This document shows positions 45,656 to 57,335 of a DNA stretch of 64,000 bases, in pieces. Every line of letters starts with the position of its first letter. Position 1 is the first letter of the stretch. Source of the DNA: Erythroxylum novogranatense (Eukaryota > Streptophyta > Magnoliopsida > Malpighiales > Erythroxylaceae); NCBI GenBank assembly GCA_029891385.1, contig CM057233.1, positions 32,222,540 through 32,286,539 on the forward strand, given 5' to 3'. The notes beneath the pieces were generated by a model. It searched no databases, was not told the origin of the DNA, and was given only the letters and a program-made list of their open reading frames with translations. The translations under genes and the position numbers were made by a program.

Positions 45656-46819
45656 ATATATATGTTTTTGTAAAATAAATTTAATTATTTTTGTGTTAAA
45701 ACCTTGATGCATATAATAGGACTTTAAGTGTCTAAATTGGCAGACAAATTATCAGAATTAACAAACAGTAACATTATCGTTGTTCTCCTCAGTGTTTTCA
45801 AAATCTTTTCCTTACTTTGTTTTTTTTTTTAATTTTTCTAAATTGGAACTTTTGCTTTGATGGTTTACAATAAAAGTTGGCAAAGTGCATTCCATTTTTG
45901 GAGTAAAAGCTAAATTCCAATGCCACGAACTACAAGCACCAATGACTTTTATTCGTTTTTGAGTGATGCGGTGGTCCGGCACCACAAATTCAAAGGATAC
46001 GAATATATTTCCCTGGAGAACTATGGAACATTAATTTATCCTCTTGAATTTATGGAAGTTATCATCAATTTTCTATTTAGGTCGGGGTGCGTTGAATGTT
46101 CAATAAGCAAAATATGTCAAAAGAAAATTCAAAACGATAATAGATTAACTAGAAGAAGACACTACTTGCAATGCGTTATAAAACAATTATTGCACCATTC
46201 ACTATTATATTTTAATAATTTCAAAAATAATGCAAAAAGGGATAATTTATTATTTTAATTATTTTGAAACCAATAATTTTAAAAAGTTTTATTTCAAACT
46301 AATGATATTATAAAAAGATTGAACTTTCTTTTTAGTATTAAAATAATTAGAAGCATAAATGTCAACAATTTTAATCTTATCAATCTTGATACAATAAATT
46401 GCACGTTAATTCATATTTTATTTTAATTTTTCAATTGTTAGTTTGAGATTTAAATCTTATAAATATTTTTGTAAAATTATGCTAATAATATTTCAAAATA
46501 ACCGCAATGGTTTAATGAATTTATAAAAAATTTATATGCTATTCATCTTATCATATTAACATATATTATACAAATTTTCATTTTCAAAATTTGAAAATTG
46601 TACGCATCTTAAAATATTGAAAACATGAAAAAATATCCTCCATTTTTTATTGCTTAATATGATATTTTTCTAACAAAACAATTTAATGAATAGATATTAA
46701 AATTGAGAAAATATTCAAATTAGTATTAAAGCGGGGTAGAAGATATAAACCTACATTTATTTATATTGAATGGGAACTGAAAGTACGAGTCGAAAGGCTA
46801 AAAGAGGAATTTTAGTGTT
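45656..46819. other. AT-rich intergenic DNA with one unrecognised ORF
   Basis: Contains an ATG-started 112-residue frame on the plus strand at 45920-46258 (starts MPRTTSTNDFYSFLSD, tyrosine- and lysine-rich, ends KRDNLLF). I recognise no domain or signal peptide, and the C-terminal half is as AT-rich as the flanks. It could be an exon of a diverged gene or chance. Otherwise nothing is seen here. Confidence 0.4.
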
Positions 46820-48290
46820 AACTTCTTTTCTTTTTTGAAAAAGGAAAGAAGAAAAGGTATTAATATATAATGAAAATAAAGCTTACAAGAGGGCCTAGGG
46901 GATATCCCTTTGACATTAGGGAAGTGTAATGTTTTTAAACTAATCAAACACAAATAAGGAGAATACCGTATTAAAAACTAGAGAAGGTTGAAGCTGTAGG
47001 ATTCAGTTTAAAAACTGAGCTCTTTGATGCTGTTAAGAGTTTTGGAGATGGGAATATCTATATGTTTAGACTTGACTTCAAACCTCCTAACATTTCATTC
47101 TTTCTATATAGTGTGAACACACATACTAACAGCTACGATATGAGGTAACTTCATGGGAGTTCTTTAAGTAGCTAGCCACTGGACAACACTGAAGAAAGTA
47201 GTAAATTGATTAGGCCATTGGCAACTCAGTTGAATAGCTCTTCAAATCCAATGAGTCCCTTCACAGGTGAAAAATAGATGATCTCATGTTTTTTCCTAAG
47301 TTAAACAAAAGGGACAACAAGTATTGATGTTCAAGTAACAAAGTCGACCAGTTCTATTTAATCTATTTTATATAGTGAGCCATAGAAGGAAGGATGTTCT
47401 TAAGGGGGGATAATTTTGTGCCACATGATTCGTTGTCATCCTGCTTTAGGTTTCCTCATCCGTAACAGGTCCCTTATGAGTTTATTTGATAGGAGGGGGG
47501 TAGTCCTGTTAAACTAATATCTCATATGTTGATTAAGAGAGGGAGGATATGGAGGTTGCAAGTGACTAAGGTTCTTTGGAAAATGCCAACTATCACTATT
47601 GATTAAGGATTCCATTTTGGTATGTAGAGGGAGATCGATAGCAGCATTGTGTAATTGTTGTGCATGGATAAGAGTTTCTTTGCCTGTCTAATTATTGAAC
47701 CCAAGGGAAATTAACTTTCCATTTCCAACGGTGCAAGTCATATAGTCCTGTACAAGATTTCTTAATTGCAGTTATTGATTCAGAAAATATGAATTACTTG
47801 GAGACATACATACAACCTAGATGCTTCGCACTTTAAGAAAACAAGAATGGATCCACCTTAGCCATAAATACTTTCTATCTTTGATAATCAACCATAATCA
47901 CATCAGTATGAGGGATTGGTTTATGAGTTTAACAAAAGTAATACTGAGTCCTTTTTCTTTGGGGTAGAAAATGTCAGTCCATTTAATCTTTGCACTTTCT
48001 TTAACTCCAGTCAATTGATTCCACAAGAAGTCTTTGAGTATACTTTCTATTGCCTTGATAACCCCTTTGGAAAGGAATATATGTTAGGTCCAATGGATAT
48101 GCAATAAGCTAAGAACATATTTGACAAGATAGAATTTCTCTACAAAAGATAATAATTTATTTCCCCAGGAGCCTATTCTTCTCTTAATTTTCTTTACCAT
48201 TTGAGTGCATTCAATGGTGGTAAGTCTTATTGTTGAGACCAAAAGACCCAGATATAACAAGGGTGGTGCTTTCTCAACCATTTAACAATT
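46820..48290 (-). pseudogene. LINE (L1-type) ORF2 C-terminal remnant, minus strand
   Basis: On the minus strand 48084-48281 reads PPLLYLGLLVSTIRLTTIEC, then GSWGNKLLSFVEKFYLVKYVL, matching the segment just after RT in plant L1 ORF2 (usual form: Y-L-G-x-P ... I-x-x-W ... K-x-L-S-x-x-G-R-x-x-L-x-x-V-L). Further along to about 47000, broken pieces fit the zf-RVT region, with stops throughout. A T-rich stretch near 46820-46850 may be the decayed poly(A) end. RT catalytic motifs are not included. Confidence 0.8.
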
Positions 48291-49763
48291 AAATGAATTA
48301 TATTTCTAAATAAGGTAATTTATAATTCATTTAACAATTACATGAATTATTTTTAATAAGAATATAATTAAAGGTTTTAGTTTAGCCTTTTAGTCACAGA
48401 TGAAAGATGAGTGAAGGTTTACCGTGTTAAATTAGGTATAGTAAAAGAAAAGTTGACAACACTTATTCAAACATAGGACTAAATTCATTTTCTCCATAAA
48501 CTTATGTAAAATTTTAAATTTATTTTGTAACCAAATATAAAAGCTATAGTTTAGGAAAACAAATTCAAAAGTGCCTAAGCATTTTTTAAAATTCAGTGTC
48601 TAACCTCTAATAAATTTCAATTAATTGACTAATCTTTCAAAGTTTGTACAACCCAATTCTCAATTCAAAATATTGTCTCTATTATTTTTTCATTTAATGT
48701 GACATATCTACTAAATGTAAGAAGAGATTCCATTCATTATTAACATTATAAAACTAATGAAGAAAATACTTTAAACTAAGTTGTACAAGTCTCAAAAGGT
48801 TTTTCACCAAACTAAAAATTTTAAAAGTTTAAAATTTGATTTAAGAAACCTAAAAGATTAAACACTTTTGAACTTATTATCTCTATTTAGGCATATGTCT
48901 TTACAATCTTTTAAAAATAAAGAAAATGTATGAAAGAATAAAGCTTTTGAGGGAGTTAAAACTTGTATTACGAACCTAGGAATGGTTCCTTAAGAGATTA
49001 CATCAAAGGTAATAGATAAATAACTTAGATGACTCAATAGAAAGACGATCTACCGAAACTATGCATATAAAGTCCTTTAAACTCAATTGAGCGAATGTAG
49101 AGTGGTCATAATGTTAGCTTCATATTAGCTTATACGTCTAAATTTCCACTTGATTAAATTCTTTTATAGCAGTGGAAACTACTTATGTTCCTTCTTAGAC
49201 TACACTTACTTCTCTAGCACCATCGACTAGCCATCTTCAATGCTCAAGCCACCATCCCTTATCCATGCTAACAATGAAAAGCTTATTATAAGAGATGGGA
49301 AAATTGATTTCTCTGGTCCAAGAAATAAAGTTGCGGAAGAAGCTCCTTATGCCTAGACTTTTTTATTGGATAAAGATGCTAATATTCCTTTCTCTCTAAG
49401 GGGAATATATACACTAGTTGAGAGTACCCTTAAAAAGGATGAGTTCCCTTTCCTTCTAATATTGAAACTAACATTGAAGCTAATTTGCTACTTCTAACAT
49501 TGAAGCTAATTTTACGCTTGGTTATGAATAAATAGAGATGCACTCTAACTTTGTCATAAAGTAATATGAAGAATTGTGTTTAATTTAAGTTGATATTGGA
49601 AAAACAACTCTTTTTTATCTCATTCTAAATGCATGCCAGAAGATAAAATAAGGAGATATAAAACACCCATATGTCTCCTTCAGCTTTTGTTGGATAAAAC
49701 TGGATAAAGTTGTAGAATATTGAAGGAATAAATTTATAACGGTCAGAAGCTTTTGATACATTC
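48291..49763. other. Intergenic DNA upstream of the MLP-like gene
   Basis: AT-rich; no ORF, LTR or LINE motif recognised. A 17-base piece (AACATTGAAGCTAATTT) occurs twice near 49470-49510. Any promoter elements of the MLP-like gene beyond its TATA box would be here, but I cannot identify them. Confidence 0.6.
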
Positions 49764-49770
49764 TATATAA
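49764..49770 (+). promoter_or_regulatory. TATA box of the MLP-like gene
   Basis: TATATAA lies 50 bp upstream of the ATG at 49820, within TTCTATATAAAGG. A start of transcription about 30 bp downstream would leave a leader of about 20-25 nt. Confidence 0.7.
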
Positions 49771-49819
49771 AGGCACAAGCCATACATATGCACTTCAACC
49801 TTAATTGTGTAATACAGAT

Positions 49820-50473
49820 ATGGCTCAAATTCACAAGCATGAGAAGGTGATCGAGATCAAAAATTCTGCTGAAGCTTTCTGGAAAATCTTTTCCAGCGAG
49901 GCTTACCGTATTCCTAAAGTAACTGATAAGGTCGCGAGCATTGAGCTAGTTGCAGGTGATTGGAGTTCTAATGACTCCGTGAAATCCTGGCACTATAACT
50001 TGAGTAAGTTCTTGTTTTCTTGAGTAAATAGTCTATGCATATTTATCATTCACTATGATTTATAAGTAAATTCAATAAATGTTTTCAACGCAACCTTGTG
50101 TAAAAAAGGAAGAGAGGATTTACATCTCACTCAATTATTATAGTTTTTGGGTTCAAATGTTCTTGATGTGATGTTAAGACCGTCATATTTGTGAACATGA
50201 ACAGATGGGAAGGCTGAGATTTTCAAGGAGAGGACCCAAGTGGACAAAGCGAACAAGACGCTGACTGTAACAGCATTGGAGGGTGATATCCTAAGAAATT
50301 GTAAGACCTGGAAGGCTACCTTCCAAGCTGCCCCAAAAACTGAAACAGCTAGCTATGTGAAGATAAGTCTAGAATATGAGAAAATAAATGAAGATGATCC
50401 TGTGCCCCGTCAATACTTTGACTTTGTCGAAGGTTTAGCCAAGGAGGTGGGTGATAACCTCTCCAAGGCATGA
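49820..50473 (+). CDS. Major latex protein (MLP)-like, Bet v 1 superfamily, two exons
   Basis: The only host gene that looks intact. Exon 1 is 49820-50003, the intron 50004-50204 (GTAAGT ... ACAG, 201 nt), and exon 2 is 50205-50473, together 150 residues, the usual MLP length of about 150. The splice falls in the expected MLP position (HYNL|NGKAEIFKE). Family features: a start with strand and helix (EKVIEIKNSAEAFWKIF), the central GDW motif (VAGDWSSN), GDILRNCKTW, and the long C-terminal helix (PRQYFDFVEGLAKEVGDNL). MLPs have the START/Bet v 1 fold with a hydrophobic pocket; members are reported to bind lipophilic compounds and to respond to stress or defence. No signal peptide is visible, so it is likely cytosolic. 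The ATG at 49820 is preferred over the upstream non-ATG frame. Which MLP subgroup it belongs to cannot be told from the sequence alone. Confidence 0.93.
50004..50204 (+). other. Intron of the MLP-like gene
   Basis: GTAAGTTC at the donor and GAACAG at the acceptor, AT-rich; removal restores one frame with a split AAT codon. Confidence 0.9.
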
Positions 50474-50664
50474 TTAAAATGGATATGTACTTATCTGGCG
50501 CTACTGCCTTACTATAAAATAATTTCTCCGTAAAATTGAGGATTTGTGTATCGACTATCAGGACATGCATACGTGGCTGCATGGAATTTATGGTTGAATG
50601 CTCATCTAGTAACTCTACCTTTTTATTTCTTCTTCTTAATTTTTAGCGTATTTAAATTGCGTCA

Positions 50665-51066
50665 AACTGTGTTGATAATTAAAACAAAATAGTTGAGTTT
50701 TTTTTTTTAAATAGCTGACTATCTTACACCAACTCCATTAATGTCTTTCTCTTTCTTTAACTCTATGAAAATAGCCTCCCTTCCTATTTTCAAATTGTGT
50801 TGAAAATTAAACTAAAATATCCAGTAAAGTTGAGTTTTTGTTAAATAGTCTGACTAACTTACACGAACTCAACTAATGTCTTTTTCCTTCTTTTAACTCT
50901 ATGAATATAGGCTGCCTTCCTATTTCCTTTACCTTGTGTTGTAAGTTAAAATAAAATACCCACTCAAATTGAGTTTTTGTTAAACAGTCGGACTTAACTT
51001 AGACCAACTCGATTAATGCCTTTTTCCTTCTCTAACTCTATGAAAATGGCCTCCCTTCCTATTTCC
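50665..51066 (+). repeat. Three tandem units of about 135 bp downstream of the MLP-like gene
   Basis: Units start near 50665, 50797 and 50934. Each contains GTTGAGTTTTTGTTAAATAG, then AACTC-AT-TAATG and CTCTATGAAAATAG-CTCCCTTCCTATTT, with about 10-15% differences. Origin unknown. It is followed by about 300 bp (51067-51374) of AT-rich DNA with nothing recognisable. Confidence 0.85.
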
Positions 51067-51374
51067 TTTAACTTTAACGTCGACAAGAAAATTTAATCAC
51101 TTTCTCCTTTTTATTGCAAATTTTAAATACCAATTGCCTTATTAAAGTTTTCTCTAAATCTTGAGATTTATATTTTATACACCAAACTTATGATCTAAAT
51201 CTTGAGATTTCTTGTAATTGTTTTCTATGAAGGCCATAAAATGTCGAATAACTTTTATAATAAAAAAATGGATTGAAGAGTTTGGAGTGTCAATGGCTAA
51301 AGGGAGGAGCTATTACTCTAGTTTTCTCCTACAGAACTTGTATGTAATTAATCTCCAAACAGTTAAGTTCTGGA

Positions 51375-51809
51375 TGTAAGGATTTTTAATTAAACATGTG
51401 GGCTTATATGTGTATAATTGTATATAAAAGCTATCATATAAAGTTGAGTCCAATTAATTAAAGTGGTCTAACATGTTTATGATATTTTGAGCTTCAGGCA
51501 TCTATTTTGAATGTGGGCTCTATATGTGTAAAGACCGAGTTTATAATTTCTAGTTTTATGATGGGCTAAACTAGAAATTAAATTAAGGTTTTACCCTAAT
51601 ATAAATGATTATGGTACCCAAATTAAACGTAACCTAAATTCTTATCTGAAATCTCATTATCAGAGAGAAAATAGAGAGTTACAGAAAATTTTGAAAAAAA
51701 AGGCTACGTTCTAATTTGAAAGATAAAACCGCAAAACTCCAGTGTAGATTTCACAATAGATTCAGGCATGCTTCCGCTTTATTTTATTCTTGATGATTTG
51801 ATATGAATC
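51375..51809 (+). repeat. 5' LTR of copia element 2
   Basis: 435 bp alignable with 60119-60549. Carries near its end ATAGATTCAG|GC (51756-51767), the counterpart of the start codon and splice donor found intact in the 3' LTR. Confidence 0.85.
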
Positions 51810-53257
51810 GATAAACATAGGGATTTTGAGTAAATTCATAATTAGGTAATTATTTGGATTTCTTTTGTCTTTCGTATTGGAGTTTCTTTCGATTATTTTC
51901 TGTTGATTTGGTTATTGCATATGCCATTATGTTTCGATAGTCTTCAGTTTCAGATCTTGTTCTTCATGTATAAATTAAGTGTTCTTGGGTTTCAGACGGA
52001 CATCTTTCGTTTGGCATATATGAATATGTTTCGGTGGCTTTCAGATTTTGATTTTCGTATATTCGGTGATAACTCCTTTTAAAGAAACGTTCTTTCAAAT
52101 AAGTTTTCTGGGTTTTGCCTATTGGACAAGAATTTTTTCCATTAAGTAAGGAGAATTTTGTTGCCCATCAAATAAAGACTAAAGCTTTATCTATTGGATA
52201 AGTTTTGTTTTCCAGAATGCTTTCAAAGACTTTTCAAAGCCAATAACCAATAAAGTTCTTATTGATTTGTAATAACGTTTGGCATATATGAATATGTTTC
52301 GATGGCTTTCAGATTTTGATTTTCGTATATTCGATGATAACTCCTTGTAAAGAAACGTTTATGGTGTTTCAAATAAGTTTTCTGGGTTTTGCCTATTTTT
52401 TCCATTAAGTAAATCCAATGTTTTTACCCATTAGATAGAAGGATGAAAGAGCCATCGGGTAAAGACTAAAGCTTTATCTATTGTTTTTCCAGAATGCTTT
52501 CAAAAGACTTTTCAAAGCCTATAACCAATAAAGTTCTTATTGATTTGTAATAAAGTGACGATGGTTGTTATGGATTTATTTGATTTTATAAATTAACCAT
52601 CAGAAAATTTTACATGTTTCAGTTTAATATTATGAGGAATGAGTTTTGACTCTAAAATTTATAATTTTGGTTTAATTTGTAAAATTTTGATTCAATTCTT
52701 GATTTGAGTTGATAGGATTGTTAATGTCATAACATCAAAAATTAAAGCTATGATATTTTCATACAGCTTATGTAAAATTTGGTATTAATTTCAAATTTTG
52801 GTATTTTAAAAAAATATATAGAATTTTAAATTAAATTAATTGAAGTAATATGTTGCCAAATCAATCTCTCTTGTGAAATTAATTTAACTTAGAATGTTAA
52901 AATTTTTTGTGTGTATATTATTTATGCGAATATGGACTGGCCCAAAGGAAAGTTTATATTTGGCCCGAATTGCATATAGACTTGCCGAGGTAAATACATG
53001 ACAACTATTCAATATAATATGTGAACATTAAATCGGTCCAAAGAAAGTTTTATTGTTCGGCATGCCTTATTATCAGTATTTGATCACTACACCAAGGTAC
53101 TACTTATAAGTTAGTATTTCTGTCCAAAGATTAAATATTAATGCTGTGCACGGTATCTTGTGATGGGGCCTTACCAATATCTGTACATAATTAATTTGTC
53201 ATATTATTGTGTTGTTATGTGAGTAATTAGATTTCGTTTGTTTTTTTCTCTGTTCAG
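51766..53257 (+). other. Predicted 1.5-kb leader intron of copia element 2
   Basis: The 3' LTR reads ATG GAT TCA G|GTATGT (60496-60511) and a T-rich acceptor TTTTTTTCTCTGTTCAG ends at 53257, where the gag frame begins. One base left of the donor plus two right of the acceptor complete a codon in the gag phase. In the 5' LTR the donor is GC and the ATG is ATA. Inference from sequence only. Confidence 0.55.
52009..52553 (+). repeat. Tandem duplication of about 270 bp in the leader of copia element 2
   Basis: 52009-52276 and 52277-52553 both start GTTTGGCATATATGAATATG and end in CTTATTGATTTGTAATAA, with small indels. Confidence 0.9.
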
Positions 53258-54034
53258 TTCCTAGTTCTGCTGCAAATATCTCTGCTAGTGTTAATTCAAT
53301 TCATATGCTTAATAGCACTAATTTTAAGTCATGGAAGGAGAACGTTTTGATTGTTCTCAGAGTCATGGACTTGGATCTTGCTTTACGAGTCGATTAACCT
53401 AATCCACTTACTAGTGAGAGTACCTCTGATCAAAAGAGGGAGATGGAAAAGTGGGAAAAAATCGAATCATATAAGCTTGATGATCATGAAGCGTGCCATT
53501 TTAGAAGCTTTTTGGGCACTATGTCCGATCAGATTACTACGGCTAAGGGTTTCCTTGAGGATCTTGAGAAAAGATTTGCCACAAATGAAAAGGTTAAAAT
53601 AAGTACACTTTTAGCAAAGCTTTATCTCAATGAGGTATATAGGAAAAGGAAACATAAGGGAGTACATTATGGAAATGTCTCACATTGCTTCAAAATTGAA
53701 AGCACTTAAGTTGGAATTATTCGAAGACTTGTTAGTACATCTGGTTTTGATATCTCTTCCAGCACAGTACAGTCAATTTAAAGTGAGTTATAACTGTCAG
53801 AAAGAGACATGGTCTCTTAATGAGCTTATCTCACACTGTGTCCAGGAAGAGAAAAGGTTGAAGCATGATAAAGCAAAAAGTGCTCACTTAGCCACAACAT
53901 CTAAGGACAAAAGGAACGAAAGAAAGAAAACTAAGGAAGTTGCGGTTCCAACAACACAAAAGAAACAACATAAGGGGGAAAAACCAAAAGGTTGTTTCTT
54001 TTGTGACGCTAAAGGTCATGTAAAGAAGTAGTGT
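53258..54034 (+). pseudogene. gag of copia element 2 (broken)
   Basis: Reads PSSAANISASVNSIHMLN, then FKSWKENVLIVLRVMDLDLALR, the start of a UBN2-type copia gag. After a stop (53396) and a frame change near 53640 it continues with REYIMEMSHIASKLKALKLEL and the lysine-rich region. The CCHC zinc knuckle lies at 53993-54034 (CFFCDAKGHVKK, stop, C): the in-frame TAG at 54029-54031 sits just before the last cysteine. Confidence 0.9.
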
Positions 54035-54974
54035 ACCAATTATCACGCATGGTGTGCAAAGAAAGGTATGCTTCTTACTTTGGTTTATTCTGAGGTTAAT
54101 TTGACTTCGGTACCAAGACACACATGGTGGTTAGATTCTGGTGCAACAACTCACATCAGTATGTCTATGCAAGGTTACTTGAGTTGCTGAAAACCAAGTG
54201 ATGGTGAAAGATACATCTATGTAGGAGACGACAAGTCAGTAGAAGTTGAAGCAATAGGGACTTTTATATTATTGTTAAGAACTAGATTATATTTAGATTT
54301 AGTTGAGACTTTCGTTGTACCGTCTTTTAGACGGAACTTGATTTCTATTTCTGCTTTGGACAAATCTGGCTATTGTTGTTCATTTGGAAATGGAATATTT
54401 AGTCTCTTTCAAAATTCAAATTTGGTTGGTACCGATTCTTTATCAGGTTTCGATAATCTATATATGCTTGACATTAATTCTTCATTTAATGAAGCCTTAC
54501 ATGTGGGTACATGAAGTTTAAAACGCAAATTAACCGAAGAGAATTCTGCCTCGTTATAGCACAAGAGATTAGCTCACATCTTCAAAAGGAGAATTGAGAG
54601 ACTTATGTCCAAAGGAATTCTCGATCCCCTTGATTTTACAAATTTTACTACTTTTGTTAATTGCATTAAGGGGAAACAAACAAATTTCAGGAGATTTGGT
54701 GCCAATAGGGCTTCAGACGTCTTAGAACTTTTCCATACGAATATTTGTGGGCCATTCCCTACAGCATCTTGGAATGGTCAACCGTATTTTATAACATTCA
54801 TAGACAACTTCCCGCGATATGACTACCTTTATCTCATTCATGACAAATCACAGTCTTTAGACGTGTTCAAAAACTTTGAGGCTTAAGTTGAGAACCAACT
54901 CAACAAAAGGATTAAAAGTGTTAGATTTAACTGTAGTGGAGAGTATTACAGTAGATATGACAAATCAGGTGAAC
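54035..54974 (+). pseudogene. Protease and integrase start of copia element 2
   Basis: Protease: WWLDSGATTHIS (active site at 54134-54154), then VEAIGTFILLL and VPSFRRNLISISALDKSGY. Integrase: HKRLAHI with a degraded zinc region, then LFHTNICGPFPTASWNGQPYFITFIDNFPRYDYLYLI and, at about 54920-54950, the second acidic region (NCSGEYYSRYD, normally S-D-x-G-G-E-Y). In-frame stops at several places. The reading stops at 54974/54979, where the solo LTR inserted, and resumes at 57336. Confidence 0.88.
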
Positions 54975-54979
54975 AACGT

Positions 54980-57330
54980 TGTTGGGCCCAGGCTGCCACA
55001 CTCGGGCTTAGGTCCCCGAGTGAGTACCACCTGCACCTCCCAACCTTAAAGTGGAACAAAACCTTGAGGTCTTGGGTTCGAGCCGTGGCTCACCCTTGAC
55101 CAAAGAGGACATTACTGATTAAGGTTGGGAGGTGCAGGTGGTACTCACTCGGGGACCTAAGCCCGAGTGTGGCAGCCTGAGCCCAATATTAAAAGGCGCC
55201 TGATTTGTGTTGGATGCCACGGTATAACCCGCTCCTATCCATCACGGCTACACACGACTGCTTCGCGAAAATGTGTAATACGTTCTGTTTCGGATCCACC
55301 CGAACCATCTTGTTTGTGATTTTGTGAAAAGTTAGATTGTTTTGTGATATGTTATATTTGTAAATTGTTTGATGTGATAAATTCTGCGAAAAGATTTGAA
55401 AATTGTCAATGTTTTCCTTAATGTGATGTTGTTTTGGAAATGAAAGAATGAATAATGATTTTTGCTTATATTCTCGTTTATTAAGTTATTACCCACTGAG
55501 CCATTGTGCTCACACCCTATTTTTTCCTCCACAGGCATCGAGCGAGAAACCGAGTCATTGCATCGGGATTAAGGAAATACTCCGATGCATTTTGCTTGTG
55601 AAGTGATAATTGAGAAAACAATGCTTTAGGTTGTATTGTGGAGAAATAGTTCTCTTTGTATTTTGGATTTTGCTACTTTCGATGTATTCGGGTTAGAATT
55701 CCCTTGAGACTTTGTATTGACTTATTCCATGTAAATGTAAGAGTTTTGAAGTTTAAATGTATCTTATGTATGTTTTGTTAAGAATGTATTGTTGTATGGT
55801 TGAGAATGACAAAAAGGAAAGAATGAAATCATGTGACTTTATGGATTGGAAATGAGTACATGCTTAGGAGTGAGATTGTCTTATGGTTTGAGAAATGTTT
55901 AGAAGCCTAGGAGTGTGTTGCTGCCTTTGGATATTGAGTTTTCATGCAGGTACTTGAGTTGGGATGAATTGAATTGAAGAGTTTGATTAGTGACATAATA
56001 GGGGAGGTGCTGTCCAATTTTTCCTAAAATTGGGCAGCAACTTCACTTAGGTTTTAGAATACTTTAGAGCTTGAATTAGTTTGGGTGGTCTTCTTGAAGA
56101 ATGTAGAACATGTTTAGATCTTTCCAATGACATAAAGTTTGTCACAATTGGACTTAGGATGAAAAAGTTATGAGAGCTGAAAGGTTTCAGCTACTGTTGT
56201 TGGAAGTCATAAAATTTTACAGAACCTTTGGAGGGCTTTTTCACCCTCTTAGAGACTGATTTGGTTTTTTCTTTCTTCATGAAAAATGTAGATTATCCTT
56301 CTATATTTAAAATGAGGTATGATTTACAATTATTGGAGTTAGGAATAAAAGTTATGAGGTTTGGAATGTTGATGATTCATCGTTCATTGTGTCAAATTAC
56401 TGTTCCATTGGTTTTCATTTAGGCTGAAACGTTAAGTGTGTTTTACCTCCTTAATGACCGATTTAATTTTGCACCCTTCATGAAGTTTGTAGATCCTTTC
56501 TTTATCTTTCCAATGAGGTAAATGTGACATTTTTTGACTTGTGAGCTAAAAGATATGAATTTTCAAACTTTTGGCATGGTGTAGGAGGATTTGAGTTTGG
56601 GCTGAAACTTTAAAGCAAAATTTGACCCTCTTAATGACTAAAGTAGTTTTTAAATCCTTCTATGAAGTTGTAGAGCTCCATTTTACCTTTTTATTGATAC
56701 TAAATTTACGAATTTTAGACTTCGGGAGCAAAAGTTATGATAGTTGTAAATTCTGAAATTTTCCTACAAATCCAGACTTCATTCTTAGACGTGGCCATGT
56801 CTAGTCTCTAAATCTCTTAGACGTGCCCACGCCTAATCTTTGAATGTCCTCCTCTTACTCTTTTGCTTGTAACTTCTTTGTTTGGCTTCTAATTCACTCG
56901 ATTTTTGAAGCATTGGTTTTCTAAGACAAATTTCCTCCCCTTTCATACAAATCTTAGAATTTTTGGGAGTAAGTTGAATTTTGTCGGATGTTATTAAGAG
57001 AGTCAATTACGTGATGGTTTTGAATATAATTCTATTTTTGGGCGATTTTGTGATCTATAGAGATCCGATTGAGTCGATTTCTGTTTTTAATTGACCTAGA
57101 GATATGGAATTTCATTTTAGCTTAGGATTCAGAATTAATTATGGGCCCTAAGCAGATTAATTTCTATTGGAAAATAATTAGGATGAATTTCTCCAGATTG
57201 GTTCGGATGACATTAAAATAAGTTCGGTTTGAGGTTTCTTTCGTGGTGAGGAATTCCTCCCTCGTGAGATGTGCGTCCAGATGTCACGTAGGACATCGGG
57301 CACGCGACTCATCGGGGAGCGGTTCCAACA
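54980..57330 (+). mobile_element. Solo LTR of the Tekay-type family, plus orientation
   Basis: Starts TGTTGGGCCC and ends GGTTCCAACA, the reverse complement of the LTR ends of 6648-18457. Duplication AACGT at 54975-54979 and 57331-57335. From about 55230 it aligns with the complement of those LTRs, with many differences. The first 200 bp differ: in place of about 1.2 kb of LTR there is a foldback element. An older copy than the two at 6648-18457. Confidence 0.9.
54982..55186. repeat. Foldback element: 68-bp arms around a 69-bp loop
   Basis: 54982-55049 and 55119-55186 are reverse complements with a single mismatch. The loop contains GGTTCGAGCC (55075-55084), which fits the B box of a tRNA-type pol III promoter. 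I find no A box, so tRNA or SINE origin is not shown. Confidence 0.9.
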
Positions 57331-57335
57331 AACGT

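Noticed and set aside
51067..51374. Possible terminator or second MLP exon downstream of the tandem repeat.
   Set aside because: No splice sites, no MLP-like peptide and no clear polyadenylation motif can be supported.
55060..55100. Possible tRNA gene or SINE, from the GGTTCGAGCC B-box match.
   Set aside because: No A box, no cloverleaf arms, no poly(A)/T tail found; kept only as a note on the foldback loop.
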